Notes: a model not told the origin generated them from the letters alone. DNA of 64,000 nt from Plutella xylostella (GCF_932276165.1 NC_063992.1:382001-446000); one strand, 5' to 3'; positions 11,989 to 23,641 are shown, counted from the first letter of the stretch. Made by a program: numbers and translations.

Positions 11989-12364
11989 TAACTGCCTCTG
12001 TGGTTTAGTGGTAGAAGCTTCGCTTTATGACCCAGAGGTCCCGGGTTCGATTCCCGGGTGGGACCATCAATTTGTGTTTCTAAATTGTGGTTCTAAGTTT
12101 GGTTAGGACATAGAAGGCTGATCACCTGATGTTCGAAACAGTGAAACGATCCATGCTGTCGGATGGGCATGTAAAGCAGTCGGTCCTGCGCCTAGCTCTC
12201 TCCAGTCGTGTCGGTCAATCCGTCCCATTGGGCTATGAGAGTGATGGAACAGAGAGTGCTCCTGTGTACTGCGCACACACTTGGGCACTATAATCTACTC
12301 CTGCGTAGATGGCTGATCTCAAATGAGATTGGCCGCCGTGGTCGAAATTCGGCTAGGAGGACAT
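11989..12364 (+). mobile_element. tRNA-derived SINE with 12-bp target-site duplication
   Basis: The head carries GTGGTTTAGTGGTAGAAGC (A box) and GGGTTCGATTCCC (B box) with tRNA-like spacing. It is followed by a roughly 300-bp body of a type I recognise from lepidopteran genomes (includes CTCCAGTCGTGTCGGTCAAT and CACTTGGGCACTATAAT). The insertion is bounded by perfect copies of TATAGTGTAAGC at 11977-11988 and 12365-12376, a hallmark of LINE-mediated retrotransposition. The 5' GCCTCTG cannot pair with the bases after the T arm, which excludes a genuine tRNA gene. A 61-codon minus-strand frame inside it is meaningless. Confidence 0.85.
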
Positions 12365-12376
12365 TATAGTGTAAGC

Positions 12377-13910
12377 ACAGCAGGTTCGAAAGAAAAGAAG
12401 ATATTGATATAAAATGCGTAAGTACAGTCTACAGTCATAACAATATTTCTAATTGTTGTATTGCAAATAAACTACAATAAACATCTATCCTTGAACACAG
12501 TCACACTTGATTCTACAATTTCTTATAATGTTACGAACACATAATAATATAATTTTAGGTAGAAAGAATAGGTACCTAATGAACGCGTGCGTAAGATTTA
12601 TAATAAGTGTTGCTTTAGATATTTTATGTATTAAAGGTGCAAATAGCGGATGACATGATATTGCAGAAGAGGACGCGTCGTGTCATCAGAACACACTGTA
12701 TACTGCTTTCTATGTATTACACCGTTTCTGTTATCAGCGATATAAAATTTAAAATAAACTTATATTATATCGGCAGCAGCCGCAAGACATTTTAATAATA
12801 TAAAATCTGTAATTACATTACTTCTCAACAAACTACATGTTCCTAGTTATACAACATAGAAATGCTTGTGTAAACCAGGGTTCACGAGCCATCGTCGCAA
12901 CAAGCAGTAAGCCTGTCAATATTTACACGCGACTGTCAGTGGCAATCACCCGCTTTGTGTGTGTGTCCATCTGTCTGTCGGCGGGTCTAACGAGCGAGGT
13001 GAGGAGGTTAATACACAACATCGCTGCTAGAAAACACCAACCTACAATGTTATACCCATATTTATAAACAAGATGTTAAATAACAAGCGCATAAAAGAAG
13101 AAAAGTTGCCGTCGGGAACCGCGCCATACAACAGTGAAGTCAAAGAATCTCTGTTTACTCAACTTGAATGCTTACACTTTAATTGAACCCTGTTATATTT
13201 ACTTAGATCTGAAATATAAGGAATAATTAGATTTGTAGGTTGATACTTAGGTAATACTAAACTACTGTTTCTAGAAGATCAAAATGATTTACAATGAGCT
13301 ACAAGATTATATTGCTTTCATTACTGCTTTACCAGCCAGATTAGGTCCACAGCTCCTATTTATTTGTCATGTCCCGTTATTCCATAGAAATCTATAATCC
13401 AAGGTTTCTTTAAATGAAAATAATCTAATCTCTATTGTTTATTGAAATGTTTCCGTAAAGTGATGTGATCCAGTGGATTTATCTCGAGATACTTTAGGCC
13501 TAGTCACTAGTTATACGCAGAATGTTTTATCATTATCAGTTATCATTGTGTTTACTACAGATAAATTAATGATAGGAAGATACCGAGTTTTTTTTTAATT
13601 GACATTGTTACATTCTAATTGATAAACTTGAGGTAGGCTCATTTTTTTTAACTAGGCACTACCTGAGATGACAATTTTAAATTGAATATCATCATCAAAT
13701 CATCTACCTACACGTGCAAAACCAATGTATTTTTAGTAATTATAGAGTTATGTAAGTAGGTTGAATTATTATGATATTATTTTAGAATGATTTATCTTAT
13801 TGTCGTATTAAATGCGCCGTTGTTGGTCGGTTATTCATTCATTTGGGGCTGGAGGCCCGGAGCAGGTAGGGAAATAAAATATATTTGTATGTTTGGAACA
13901 ATACTCTTCA
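12377..13910. other. Gene-free AT-rich stretch 3' of slp
   Basis: No gene or recognised repeat. The frame at 12837-13067 is unsupported. Confidence 0.6.
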
Positions 13911-13916
13911 TTTATT
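13911..13916 (-). terminator. slp: Candidate poly(A) signal of slp
   Basis: The plus-strand TTTATT reads AATAAA on the minus strand, about 300 bases after the slp stop codon. It would give a compact 3' UTR. Other AT-rich hexamers exist nearby, so the choice is tentative. Confidence 0.4.
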
Positions 13917-14212
13917 CATTATAACTCTTTATCTTAAGCCTAACTTAATACTATTTCAATAAATATACACATCTCTCAATACTTTAAACAGCTATACAAT
14001 TCACTAATAACTTATTCGGTAAACATCGGAATGCTAGGTGAGGTACCTACATACATAGAGCAGCAATGCAGTTTACTAATATTGCAGACAATGTCGGTGC
14101 GAGAATACAACACTAAGCCGATTACCTCATCTACAGCCACTGGTCCTTAGCACGCTAGGTATAAACTAGATCACAGATATGTCGGGGGCCCGGGGGCCGG
14201 GGGCGGGGGCGA

Positions 14213-15076
14213 TCAGTGCCGCGACAGCACCGGCACCGGCTTGTAGATGTGCGGCGAGCGCGGGTGCGGGGGCAGCTCGGGGCTGGAGGCGCCGGAGGTG
14301 GGCGGCGACGCGGGCAGTGCCGGCGGCGACACGGGCAGCAGCGGGGTCTGCTGCAGGAAGGGCCCGGGCAGGCGCTCGTACAGCGCGGGCGGGTAGGGCA
14401 GCGCGCCGTACGGCAGCGCGTCGCCGCGGAGCGCGGGGTGCAGCGCGGGCTTCAGCTGCATGGGCGCGTACCGCTGGTACAGCAGCTGCGAGTAGAGCCC
14501 CACGAGCTGCGAGTAGCCGGGCGGGTAGGCGGGCAGCAGCGGCCGCTTGTAGCACGCGAGGCGCGCGCGGCCGCCCAGCGCGGACCGGCGCCGCAGCTTG
14601 CCCGTCGTGCCGCCGATGAACACGTCCTCGGCGCTGGCGTCCAGCATCCAGTAGTTGCCCTTGCCGGGGTCGTCGTAGTGGCGCGGCACCTTCACGAAGC
14701 ACTTGTTGAGGCTCAGGTTGTGGCGGATGGAGTTCTGCCAGCCCTGGCGGTTCTCGCGGTAGTAGGGGAAGTTGGTCATGATGTACTCGTAGATGCCGTT
14801 GAGCGTGAGTCTCTTCTCGGGGCTGTTGCGGATGGCCATCATGATGAGCGCGTTGTAGCTGTAGGCGGGCTTGTCGTGCTTGCCGGGGGCGGGCGCGGGG
14901 GACGCGGGGGTCTCCGTGCCGGTCACGTCCAGCTCGCAGTCGCTGGCCTCGCACTCCGGCTCGGAGGGCTCGGAGGGCGCGCCGGCGGACGAGGCGCTGG
15001 GCGACGCCGGGGCCTTGCTCTCTGCGTGATTCATCAGAATCGCGTTTATACTGAAATCTCCTTCGAACTTCACCAT
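14213..15076 (-). CDS. slp: Forkhead (FoxG/sloppy-paired-type) transcription factor
   Basis: A 287-residue nuclear DNA-binding protein. Residues 8-14 (FSINAIL) form an eh1 motif, which recruits the Groucho co-repressor. An acidic, Ser/Pro/Ala-rich linker follows. The forkhead domain spans about 69-163, starting [14 protein letters not shown], with recognition helix [13 protein letters not shown] at 115-127 and the wing region [13 protein letters not shown]. The tail [11 protein letters not shown] is characteristic of the FoxG/Slp group, and RARLACYKR follows as in FoxG proteins. The C-terminus is Pro/Leu/Tyr-rich and disordered-looking. In flies Slp proteins act as pair-rule/segment-polarity repressors and in neuroblast timing. 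Met at 15074-15076 is chosen because the frame's earlier ATG (15236) lies upstream of the TATA box, while this ATG has A at -3, G at +4 and no upstream ATG in the predicted leader. Single exon, strongly GC-rich, so other frames are also open. Confidence 0.96.
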   Translation of the reverse strand: MVKFEGDFSINAILMNHAESKAPASPSASSAGAPSEPSEPECEASDCELDVTGTETPASPAPAPGKHDKPAYSYNALIMMAIRNSPEKRLTLNGIYEYIMTNFPYYRENRQGWQNSIRHNLSLNKCFVKVPRHYDDPGKGNYWMLDASAEDVFIGGTTGKLRRRSALGGRARLACYKRPLLPAYPPGYSQLVGLYSQLLYQRYAPMQLKPALHPALRGDALPYGALPYPPALYERLPGPFLQQTPLLPVSPPALPASPPTSGASSPELPPHPRSPHIYKPVPVLSRH

Positions 15077-15155
15077 ATTGACCACTTTATAACACAGAAG
15101 CAAAATAATAAGAGCGCGCTGCGCGTGCGTGTACACTGCGAGCGACGAGCAAACT
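15077..15155 (-). other. slp: Predicted slp 5' leader
   Basis: About 79 bases between the predicted initiator and the chosen start codon, with no upstream ATG. A second TATAAA-like word at about 15086-15091 (minus strand) is too close to the start codon to serve as its TATA box. Confidence 0.6.
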
Positions 15156-15187
15156 GAGGCGTGGGGCGGCTGGCGACGGCATTTATA
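15152..15187 (-). promoter_or_regulatory. slp: slp core promoter: TATA box plus insect initiator
   Basis: On the minus strand TATAAAT starts at 15187 (15181-15187) and an insect initiator TCAGTT reads 15157 to 15152, placing the +1 A at 15155. The TATA box therefore starts about 32 bases upstream, the canonical distance. No downstream promoter element is seen at +28. The spacing match is strong evidence for the transcription start, though the mapping is predicted. Confidence 0.8.
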
Positions 15188-15330
15188 CCGGGCCGCGGCG
15201 GCGCCGCCCCTGTAGCTCGGGGCTCTCGCGGCGGCCAATAGCGGCTCGAGCTTTCGTTACATAGCCCCGCCCCCGCGCCCCTCCACTCCGAGCTTCAGTC
15301 CACACGCTGCACTCGACTACACTCAAGTTT
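15188..15330. promoter_or_regulatory. GC-rich proximal promoter, possible divergent initiator
   Basis: GC-rich sequence upstream of slp with a GC-box-like CCCCGCCCCCGCGCCCC at about 15265-15281 and CCAAT-type sequence near 15235. On the plus strand TTCAGTCC at 15295-15302 matches an insect initiator facing away from slp, without a well-placed TATA box. A divergent non-coding transcript is possible but unproven. Confidence 0.4.
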
Positions 15331-15962
15331 TGCTTTTTATTTTACTGCACAATCTTCCCCGGTCTCCGACTAGTTAGTTTATTTAGCACATTATTGTCCT
15401 TTTAGTATGTTAGAGCCGTAATATAAAGCGCTTGCGACAATAACTGATTGTGCTTAAATGCATTAAGTAGGTACAATAAGTTAGTGATTAACCCGTTAAT
15501 TAATGAATTTTGAACTTTCCAATTCACTGCTAATAGATGCGGACGTAAGAAAGTGCCTTGGAGAATTCTGAGACTTGTCTTCTGTTTTTTTCTTTTCTGT
15601 CTCTAGTAGGTATCTATCTTTTGTTTTTGGGATGTAAATTTGAGCAAAGCTGCTAAATTGCTGAGATATGAAGGCAGAACTAAACCTCCCCCGGTGCCGG
15701 TCGTAGTGTTCAAATGATGGGTTTATTTTTAAACAAAATTTTAATGGGACATGCTCTCGAGTCTAGGTATAAAATAGTAGCTTTTTCAGCGAGTCAAAAG
15801 AATATCACGTCGTATTTTTTTAAAGTAGCTTTTGTGCAAGTCTGCCATGTAAACTGTAACAGTAATGTTTTTCATAGGTATATTACCAATGTATGGGTTT
15901 CGTGACTAAGTATTACTCCAAACTCACATAATTTTGCCTTTACGAATATACCTACTACATAC
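15331..15962. other. Gene-free stretch upstream of slp
   Basis: AT-rich. The 63-codon frame at 15714-15905 has no recognisable feature. Likely upstream regulatory DNA of slp by position only. Confidence 0.5.
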
Positions 15963-16150
15963 AACAGTTACGGGCAGTAAAAAAGTTCCAGAGAAAAGCT
16001 CCATTTACTCCTATACGGAAAAAAACGAATTTAATGACGCCTTCTGCACTAAAACATAAATATTTTGATCAAAATCTAAAGTTTCAAAAAAGGGCCGTTT
16101 GGTGTGTTAGCATTTTGTAAGTGGAACTGTTTGTTTGCACGTGAGTCTAT
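15963..16150 (+). mobile_element. TIR element family A (CACTCACGGGCAATG), diverged copy 1
   Basis: It starts with AGTTACGGGCAGTAAAAAAG and ends GTAAGTGGAACTG...GCACGTGAGT, a diverged version of the better preserved copy at 47558-47789. Shared internal words include ACGCCTTCTGCA and a TTTGGTGT...TTTTGT block before the right end. Non-coding. Confidence 0.6.
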
Positions 16151-18968
16151 TATATTAATGTAATTAATTGTCCTTTATGCCGTATTGTTGAGTCAATGAC
16201 AAACATGCGATATCTACAGAGATTGCTTATTGTAAATATCCGTAAATATGGATTTTCCGAGATATCAGTTGTAGACCTACTTGTGGATACTCGTTATCTC
16301 TACCGCTGAGGCCGTAACGTAATCGTATATTTTATTTATATTATACTTGTATTATGAAAATAATTAGTGTTATATCTCAATAACTTTTAAAATAAGAAAT
16401 AATTATGTAGTTATCAATATACATATATCTAATCTTTAATCTTTACCGTAACTATCTAGACAAGTACATATTACAAATGTATACCTAAGTACAGTTCGTC
16501 TTAAATAAACGAGCCTTTTGTATAGGTACTTAGGTATTACTTTAAAGTCTACAGTCCGTCTACTTATAAAGTCATGAAATTAAAGAGACCTATTTTGAAA
16601 AGCGAGTTTTAGTTATTGAAAATGGCATCTTTATTTTTTACCAAAAATCACTCTACACAATCGCTTTCTTCCTATTTCCTATAAATTCATAAAAATAATG
16701 ATTGAATTGTAGGCATTATTTATATGTATGCCTTGAGAGTTTGGTAAACTTCTTTGTGTTGGTATTGAATGGATAAAGGCAAAATTAAGTAACAAGTACC
16801 CACTTGCCAAAGCTCACGTAATAAGCAACAGCTTAAATAATGTACCTAACCTACCTACGTACGGGAATCGGGAAGTGACTATCTCAAAACCACTTCTAAT
16901 GTCTACATTTACCTACCTAAATATTGTATGTATTTCCAGACGTCTCGTGACTATTACTAGTACTATAAAGGTTGGGCTTTATAATTATTACAAATTTATA
17001 ATAAACTATATTTCTTCTCAACTCATATAGCTACTAATCAAATCTTATTCGATTATGATTCGATAGCATCGACCGACTAATAGCCCCGCTCCTCTGAATG
17101 GAATATTCCTTCTATTGTAACTGTATTGATTCAATAGATCACCGACTGATCATTCGACATGGAACATATTTAATCTAGTTTCTTCAGATGGTTCTTTAGT
17201 TTATTCATCGTTCGAATTATTTCAATAATACCGATAAGTAAATTGATTCTTTTGCTGCATAGATTATAAATAAGTCTTGAAGCATGGATTTAAATAGCCT
17301 TATTTTACCTGTTATAGCTTATTAACGTGTCGGTGGCAGACATTAGAGCTGTTCTAGGCTTGCCATTGTGATGAGAGAGATTAACGAGATTTAAATAAAA
17401 AAAATTAGGTTCTTACCTACTTAATCCTAATTCGCGAAGTCCTGGCTCCGCAGGTACTTACCTACCTAAGAGAATTATAAGTAAGTTATAAGTTTATAAA
17501 AGTTAACAAATCCCGAAAATACAAACCAAACAATAGCCGTGGTGTTTGAAGAAATTAAAAAGCAGCTTATATAAGTGCCTCTGCCTTCCCAGATAAGGCG
17601 ATTAACTCATTCATGCTAATTTCTGTGTTAGTTTGATTAAGTTAGTAGTAGTTAGTACTTATAGACAATTAAAATGGTGCGCTGCATTGGTATTTAGGTA
17701 ATTGGTATGCAGCAATTTTACTAAGTATGTCCAAATGAAGCCACTTGTAAGAAAATAAACTCCAGTAATTTTATTTTAAATCGTATAGGACCAAATGACA
17801 AAGACGTCCGACATTTATAATGAAGAGATCTGGTCGTCCATCTCTCTTCTTACAGTCGTGTGGTCTCGCTCGCTCCAGGGGCGCCGCCGCTGCGACATGT
17901 CATGTAGTGGTTCACGGTGCAGTGGACCCGGGTTCGAGGCACGGCCGGTCTCTACAAATGATGATTAAATTATCTCTGAGATAATCCAGACGCGCTGCAG
18001 TCTGATATGGATTTATTTGTAAGTTTTAGATTTTGTTTTGTGAATATTGATATCATATACATAGGTATCTACAATCATTACAAATTAAAATTATGTACGT
18101 AATTGTTTTATTATGATTTATTAAATAACTAGCTAACCTAACCCCGTGAAAGAACTTCTACCGGCCAGCCATAGAAAAAAAATATACAGTCTGTATTACA
18201 TACTAGCTTTTCCGCAAGCTTCGCTTTACCTTTCATGATTTTCATGTTAAAAAATATCATAAACTAAATTTCTTCGAATATCATCAAGATCTATGCAATA
18301 GTTTTTCGTAAAAGAGAAACAAACTTCAATCCATATTGCGTTTATTTCGATTTTCGCAGTATTTTTACCTTGTCATCGTGAAAGTTATTAATTTTAAAAC
18401 ATTGTTAGAGATAATATTATCTCTAATATCTCGCTGACAAAGATAGTAGGTACGTATACCATTACTTATGTCTGAAACACATTATGATTATGACAGAGCA
18501 AATTAAACATATTATAGTATAAATAGTATAATCATCCTGAATTATACCTTGTTGTACTAAACAATGCATGAAACGGCATTTAGCTAGATTATACACTAGA
18601 ATATACTTTGCAATAAACGTTTATGTTTTATTTACCAACTCTAATCGCAATCATCAACACAACAATCCAACACTCGCGTTAACATCTAATCACTGATCAT
18701 AATAATAAAACTATCTAACGCATATTATCATTGAAGAGAAGATTAACATAATAAATTCCCTTGCACTCCACAGATCCACGCGGAGACAACAAAAGGACCA
18801 AACATTTAATTAGATTAACAAACCTTTTGCATGTCCCGTAATTACAGTGAGCCGATCATATCTGGCCGTAACCACATTTGGGCCAATTATCTCATTAGTG
18901 GGCACAGGATGCGTGCACACACGCGCACAGTCACACGTCCCATACTCATCGACTCAGCCTCGATTCAT
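16151..18968. other. Gene-free AT-rich stretch
   Basis: No gene. Bases 17870-17960 are GC-richer and contain GGGTTCGAGGC, but without a properly spaced A box. Around 18205-18240 the words ACTAGCTTTTCCGCAAGCTT recall the end of a dispersed lepidopteran repeat. A perfect 22-bp palindrome (TTAGAGATAAT and its inverse) lies at 18405-18426. Confidence 0.6.
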
Positions 18969-19243
18969 CTTAGATTCACAATATACGAACCAGATGGAGA
19001 GATTGGAGAGTCAGTGCAAAAGAACTTTCAAAGAGCACTTCTATCACTGAGATCTTAATTTGAATTAGTTCGGTTAGAAGCTTCGTGAACTTTGATAACC
19101 TTTGACCCCAATGATAGCCTTTGTATACCAAGGCTATCATTGGGTTCAATTGACAATGGTTTGACAGAAAACAAAATGCGGACAGTTCTTTACATTGTTT
19201 TTGTATATGACACTCCATCTTGTCCGCATATTGTGAATCTAAG
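18969..19243 (+). mobile_element. TIR element family B (CTTAGATTCACAATAT), copy 1, with internal hairpin
   Basis: 275 bp bounded by CTTAGATTCACAATAT and its inverse ATATTGTGAATCTAAG, with the arms extending to the word GATGGAG. A second copy lies at 27231-27487 and shares the interior GGTTTGACAG.AAACAAAA and TGTTCTTTAATGT-like words. Copy 1 contains a perfect 15-bp stem (CCCAATGATAGCCTT, 19107-19121 with 19130-19144) and an 8-nt loop. The TA inside each terminus may be a TA target duplication (Tc1/mariner style), but this is not certain. Non-coding. Confidence 0.75.
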
Positions 19244-21156
19244 CAGCCCGTACACATCTCATTGACACAACTTAGATGAGGGCAACACGCCCACGCCGAC
19301 CTGGCTGCCGCTACAACTGCTCTAGTGATGGGACACACATTTTACTAAATTTTGAGGAGTTTCTTCCATCAATTCTTCTCTCCTCAATGACCAAGCCTTT
19401 GTGAAATGGTGGTAGACACATAATCAATCAAGATGAATCTGAATCTAAACTGAAAATATACCAGCGATCGATATGAGAAAAACATTTCTTGTAATTACTT
19501 TCTACCTACGAAATAAATGGCATGACAGCGCAAAGATAAATGCAAAAGTTGAATAAACTGACTTAGCGGTACCGCATCAGAAAATGCGTTGTTTTGCCAC
19601 TTTTCCTGAAACCTGAAAATCCGCCTGATGTATGCGTTCAATGAGACATACAGACCAGTCTTGTTAGTGCAGTAGTTAATTAACTTCCAATATAAATAGC
19701 ACTAAATAAAAACATCGATACACCTCTTCCATCCCATCCCCAAACTCTTGATATCACAACAATAAGGAACCACTCGGGTACAATTAGTTAACCTCAGTGG
19801 CCGCGGTCGCCGCCGCCGCCGCCGCCGCCGCCGCGCGCGCACCCAGTGAGTCACCGCGACCTCGCAGGACCCTGGCTTCATGATGAGGATGGCATTCTAA
19901 TATCATTATTACATAACAGATAGATACTTGTAACATCGGGCTTCAGGAATAACATGAAACTTTGAAACATCCCTGAGGATATTGTGGCAATAGCTAAGCC
20001 AAGGACTGATTCGGATGATAGGGAAAGAATGTAAATTGTGATGTAATCGTAAATATATGTAACTAATCATCGATTAAACGCCAGATAACATCGATCTATG
20101 ACGCTCAATTCCACGCTATAAAGTACGTAAGCATAGTGTGGTATCACATGTACGGCTGGTGATGTGTGGAGGCGACCCCGTGCGGCGCGGGTCGGTCGGC
20201 AACCAACGGTACGAGCAATAACTTCACCTGGTGTCGCGCCGACCACTGCCGCGCCACTGATGTATAGCGAGGGGGGTATTCTTGGGTCTGTGTGTTTCGG
20301 GTGAGAAATAGCATTAATGAAATCGCATTCGTTTCGTTTCTTCAAAAATACGAAAGTATCATTTAAAAGGTAAGTAAAATGCTGTAAAACAAAAGATAAA
20401 TTCCAGGATTCCGGGATGCCGTCCTGATAATTCCTCAGAATGCTGAGTTTCAGTTGGGTGTGTCTAACGTAGGTACCAAACTACTCGACGTATTAAATCA
20501 TCGTACCTAATTCACTTTTGCTCTCGAACAGATTGCCACCTGTATAAAAGTTACTAGTGTCAGTACTCATTAGTTTGGGGGTTTTGTAATTATCTAGGTA
20601 TTCGTTTGGCACCTAAAATATAAATGTAGACATAAAGTTGTCTTCATAAATGTTCTGAGAATAGCCCCTCAGTGTACACTGCGAACGCGAAGTGTGAAGA
20701 TATACTCGCGAGATAATTACAACTGCGCGAGACAAAGTGCATCATGCAAATGATATTGAAATTATTAACGCAAGACATTTTCATTTTTGTTTTCGTTGCA
20801 ATGATCTCAGGCCGGTTGCCGGTGACTTTAGTGTTTTTATTAGCAATTTATTATGTGGCTGCGATGCGAACTCATTACCAGCAACTTGATCTGGTAGGAA
20901 ATACGGTTTAATAACATTGTGAGTGTATAAAAAAGAAACCCTTTGTTTATTGTTTTGAATTCAAATTTTTCATAGCTATATAATCACGTGTGCCTATATG
21001 TTTTGGAATAAGTACATAATTATTTCGAATATTTTAATTTACGAGTTCATTTTCATTTCATTTTATATCGACTACCATTAATTTCGAAAATCGAACACAA
21101 TTAAACTTACTATCCTATCTAATAATCATGCAGGTAAGTATCTAACATACCCAGGA
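19244..21156. other. Gene-free stretch with a (GCC)n tract
   Basis: No gene recognised. Apart from the GCC microsatellite near 19.8 kb it is AT-rich. The 92-codon frame at 20067-20345 (minus) is unsupported. Confidence 0.6.
19808..19840. repeat. (GCC)n microsatellite
   Basis: About nine CGC/GCC triplets in a row followed by CGCGCGCGC, in a GC-rich patch of about 70 bases surrounded by AT-rich DNA. No gene frame uses it. Confidence 0.85.
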
Positions 21157-21275
21157 GGGTTACTCTATACTGACGAAAAACTAAAGTACGAGAGCTATCG
21201 TGCAATCGGCACGTTTAATACAATGAGATAGAGTCGTGGCTCCGAGACTCCTTTTTTCGTAATATAGAGTAACCC
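21157..21275 (+). mobile_element. TIR element family C (GGGTTACTCTATA), copy 1
   Basis: 119 bp starting GGGTTACTCTATACTGACG and ending TATAGAGTAACCC. Interior words GCACGTTTAATACA and GAGATAGAGTCGTGG recur in a second copy at 50260-50389. Non-coding, and target duplication not resolved. Confidence 0.7.
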
Positions 21276-23284
21276 ACCAGATACAATCATACAGATACAC
21301 TAGAGTACAATAGACACGTGAAATGTCCAAGACCTTCCATATCGTCCATCAGTGGACACTCGTGACGGACAGACGGACACTTCACCCGATGGTCACTGCG
21401 ATTACTTATTAGTTGAGAATAGTCGAGATAGATAGACAAGTCAAGTGGTGTCCCACATTGTGCTGGTTTATCTTTTACCTTTGGCTCTGTGATCGTGTGA
21501 AGGAAAGAGGTAGATTTTGAACACCATACGTCGGAGATAAAAAATAGAAGCCGACATAATTATATTAGTTTAGGTTAGTAACTAGAGTTTGCTCAACCGG
21601 TACCGGGTCCATTCCATATACAAATCTGGCATTAAATAAATAATAATAATTAGAATCGGTAGCTTTCAAGCTAAGATTTTTGTTAACACCCACTTGATTG
21701 CTCAGTGGGATAACCAGGACCCCTGCCGGTCTGATCTAAAATCTCTTTCACAAGTCACAATCTCGTATAAAATAATCCCATGTGAGAAGTAGACGTGTGG
21801 ATACACTAACAAGTGGTCGGCAGCTACAGTATTGTTCACTGTTTTCAACTGCTCATGTTTAATTTATTAAGTCGTCGTGAGAACTACTTGATGTGTCTAC
21901 TCCAGTTATGAAAGTTTACTTCATTGAATAACAATTAAATTTCTCGTACTAGGGTGGTAGCAGTTAGTTTGAAGTTTACAGTAAAAGAATAAAGTGGAAG
22001 CAGCAGAAGCCAAGCCATATGGAAAGCTCCCATCTACTTCTGGCCTAAAAGGTATATTTTTATTGTTCCCCTATATTACTGTAATGTGCCTATTTCAGTA
22101 AATACAGAGCCATGTTTCAACTCTAATTTCACTTCAAGCCGTGTGTTTATACATCTACTTCTGTCTTGCCTACTTTATAATTTGTTTGAAAAAAAAACTT
22201 GTTTGGATCGGTCAATACGGACGACTTTTAAACTATTTATCGGTCGGAAAGCTCTACAACAGGCCTAAATAACAATTTCATACCGTTTTCCGGTAAATTA
22301 TTCGTTAATACGTGACGGGACATCAGTAGCTTCGGACACATATCGATCTTACTGGTCATCTAGCTCGTATAACGAAGTCTTAGGGGTGAAAATCCGATAG
22401 TGGGGTGTGTGTCTGTCCGTGGCCGACTGTACGATAATGAACAGTTGTCGGCACATTTAATCGTCTGAATGTTTGAGTAGATTATTTTATATGGAAACAA
22501 GGGACGCACCGGCCGGTGACGCTACTGTTCCATCTACATTGCTGCTTTATTTATAAACATCAGCAAAAAAATTATTCACTAACATCTTATTCAGTTCTTT
22601 TTAGGGAACCTTTCAATTGACGAACTGAACAGAATTGCTTTATTATACGTGTTTACCGCACAGAGCAAACCATTTAGTTCTACTTATGAATTTCATCGTA
22701 GATATCATGCATCAGATAAAATGATGGCCTGCTGGACCAATACCTTAGTTAGATGGTTTAGGGAGGCTCCGGACCCAGTGTTGAGAGCTGGACATATTAT
22801 ATTATTTGGTTGCCTTTGGCAGTTGGCACTGTTGTCAGTATTAGTTTCAAAGCACCGATGTATTCGTCCCAGGCGGCGGGCGCGGCCGCACCGTGCGAAG
22901 CCCCAGGTGCTGATCAGCCAGCAGTGCCGCCCGTGGTCACCGCTTGCTCCGTGACTCCCCGCATTACCCCCCTCGACCACAATTACACCCCGGCTAATTA
23001 CACGTCGCGCAAACGTAATACCTCATTGTTTTTTCCTATTCCGCTTTGTTGTTGTGATTTATTCTTGTCTTTGTGATCGTTGTTTCTTATCTTTTTAAAC
23101 ATTTCCCGCAACAAGCAATAATAGTGTTATCGGAGTTGTGCTGGAAGTTATCTTTGTCAAGGTGGAAATTTCACAACGGAAATTATATTTATGTATTAAG
23201 ATTATGAATGTGAATGACGAAGTGGCGTAGTATTTAGGAATTTCCAGAGTCATAGCTATAATAATTAATTATGTTTAATTAAAC
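21276..23284. other. Gene-free stretch
   Basis: No domain-bearing frame. The overlapping 88-101-codon frames at 22649-23076, on both strands, come from a GC-richer patch around 22860-22960. A GGACAGACGGACAC word near 21366 recalls the edge repeat at the window start. Confidence 0.6.
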
Positions 23285-23398
23285 GATCATCATCTACCCG
23301 TTATAGTCCACTGTTGGACATAGTGGACATTGTCGCAAATACACATCAATGTTCCCTCATCCAGTTACTATACCGGATGTCCACAAACCTACTTGTTT
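23285..23398 (-). mobile_element. Fragment of (CAT)-tailed RTE-like retroelement 3' end
   Basis: ATCATCATCTACCCGTTATAG followed by TCCACTGTTGGACATAG resembles the abundant lepidopteran retroelement end that reads CATCAT..., then a CCACTGCTGGACATAGG block. The short CAT run marks the 3' tail, implying minus orientation. Only about 110 bases are recognisable. Confidence 0.5.
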
Positions 23399-23406
23399 GT
23401 CTAGGC

Positions 23407-23641
23407 CAGCTATACTCATCCTGCGGCCCGCGGGCCGCATGCGGCCCGCCAGGCCTTTATCAATGGCCCGCGTGCCATGAGAGATAATAGGGAATATGCG
23501 TGTTTTTTTTAAATATTATATTCGATAGTTTACATCGCTTTATAATAGTTTAAAAAAACAAAAAAATATTGCTTGTGGCCCGCGAAACCATGACTTAAAA
23601 GTTTTTGTGGCCCGCGAAAAAAAAAAGGTTGAGTACCAGGG
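23407..23641. mobile_element. hAT-like MITE with 8-bp target-site duplication
   Basis: 235 bp flanked by perfect GTCTAGGC copies at 23399-23406 and 23642-23649, the 8-bp duplication expected of hAT elements. The termini are imperfect inverted repeats: CAGCTATACTCATCC on the left against CCCTGGTACTCAACC (inverse of the right end), sharing the block TACTCA. Subterminal GCGGCCCGC words on the left and GTGGCCCGCGAA on the right are also inverted, a motif seen in other hAT MITEs. Non-coding. Confidence 0.8.

Noticed and set aside
12001..12063. Candidate functional tRNA gene
   Set aside because: A and B boxes and the T arm are present, but the acceptor arms do not pair and the sequence continues into a SINE body with target duplications.
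14216..15157. Long plus-strand frame (313 codons) opposite slp, and a 262-codon minus-strand frame
   Set aside because: Shadow frames caused by the very high GC content; only the frame ending at 14213 carries the forkhead domain.
17925..17965. Possible tRNA-like element (GGGTTCGAGGC)
   Set aside because: The only A-box-like word is too close to the B box, and no arms fold.
18405..18426. Perfect 22-bp palindrome as an operator or origin
   Set aside because: AT-rich, isolated and without any gene or repeat context; a chance palindrome cannot be excluded.
22649..23076. Overlapping frames on both strands suggesting a gene between the TIR element and the hAT MITE
   Set aside because: Three mutually overlapping frames without any domain, typical of a composition patch.
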